Origin: Algoriphagus sp. NG3
GTDB lineage: Bacteria; Bacteroidota; Bacteroidia; Cytophagales; Cyclobacteriaceae
NCBI RefSeq assembly: GCF_034119865.1
Contig: NZ_CP139421.1
Span: forward strand, 3,658,001 to 3,722,000
Direction: 5' to 3'
Length of the DNA stretch: 64,000 bases
A program made the position numbers and the translations under genes. Positions 63,940-64,000 of this stretch are shown here, piece after piece. Positions within the stretch are counted from its first letter, which is position 1. Every line of letters starts with the position of its first letter. The notes below the pieces were generated by a model that did not search any database, was not told where the DNA came from, and worked only from the letters and a program-made list of their open reading frames with translations.

Positions 63940-64000
63940 GGGGATTAACCTAAAAGGTTTAATTATGGGGTGAGTAATAATTCACTAAAATGCAATAAAT

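Overview
The window comes from a Bacteroidota chromosome, most likely Cytophagales/Cyclobacteriaceae (Algoriphagus-like). This is inferred from gene content and style only. The signs are a SusC/SusD pair, Bacteroidota-type lipoproteins, a long PurF, a 7TMR-DISM histidine kinase, promoters with the TAnnTTTG -7 element, few visible Shine-Dalgarno sites, and many palindromic intergenic repeats.

Layout. 1-3.1 kb: 3' end of a SusC receptor plus its SusD lipoprotein. 3.3-9.8 kb: a phosphocholine-type phospholipase C, a 39-aa membrane protein, a B12-binding radical SAM protein between two copies of a nested inverted repeat, and a dienelactone hydrolase. 9.8-10.7 kb: a gene-free island of hairpins with a 266-bp direct duplication. 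10.8-17.6 kb: NYN/LOTUS protein, NAD(P)-binding protein, DUF4221 lipoprotein, DUF1080 protein, truncated globin with a nucleotide phosphodiesterase, OmpA lipoprotein. 17.8-24.5 kb: GT-C/TPR membrane protein, GNAT, nitroreductase, MmcQ/YjbR, FdhF/YdeP-like molybdoenzyme.

25.0-33.2 kb: a carbohydrate block with translationally coupled genes (small membrane protein, Na+/solute symporter, GH88-like hydrolase, Old Yellow Enzyme homologue, SDR). It is followed by a DUF433/DUF5615 toxin-antitoxin pair, an exported Gfo/Idh/MocA oxidoreductase and a convergent DUF1080 lipoprotein. The last two fit a 3-keto-glycoside cleavage route. 33.3-38.5 kb: lipid kinase and App1-type phosphatase (opposed reactions in one operon), M42 peptidase, PurF. 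39.1-43.6 kb: NtrC-type regulator convergent with a hybrid kinase, then a DsrE-like protein. 43.9-47.3 kb: a 38-aa ORF, tRNA-Leu(GAG), folD, lepA. 47.7-53.7 kb: RND efflux operon with a palindromic element between adaptor and permease. 53.7-58.8 kb: DUF4924 protein, an endonuclease/exonuclease/phosphatase gene flanked by inverted repeats, SF1 helicase, ACP phosphodiesterase, membrane protein, pyrophosphatase.

58.9-63.9 kb (minus strand): the most unusual unit. It is a four-gene overlapping operon, in transcription order an E1/ThiF-like adenylating enzyme, a GNAT/autoinducer-synthase-like protein, a 7TMR-DISM histidine kinase and a receiver-kinase hybrid. It reads like a small-molecule synthesis plus sensing cassette. 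That function is inference and rests on domain recognition only.
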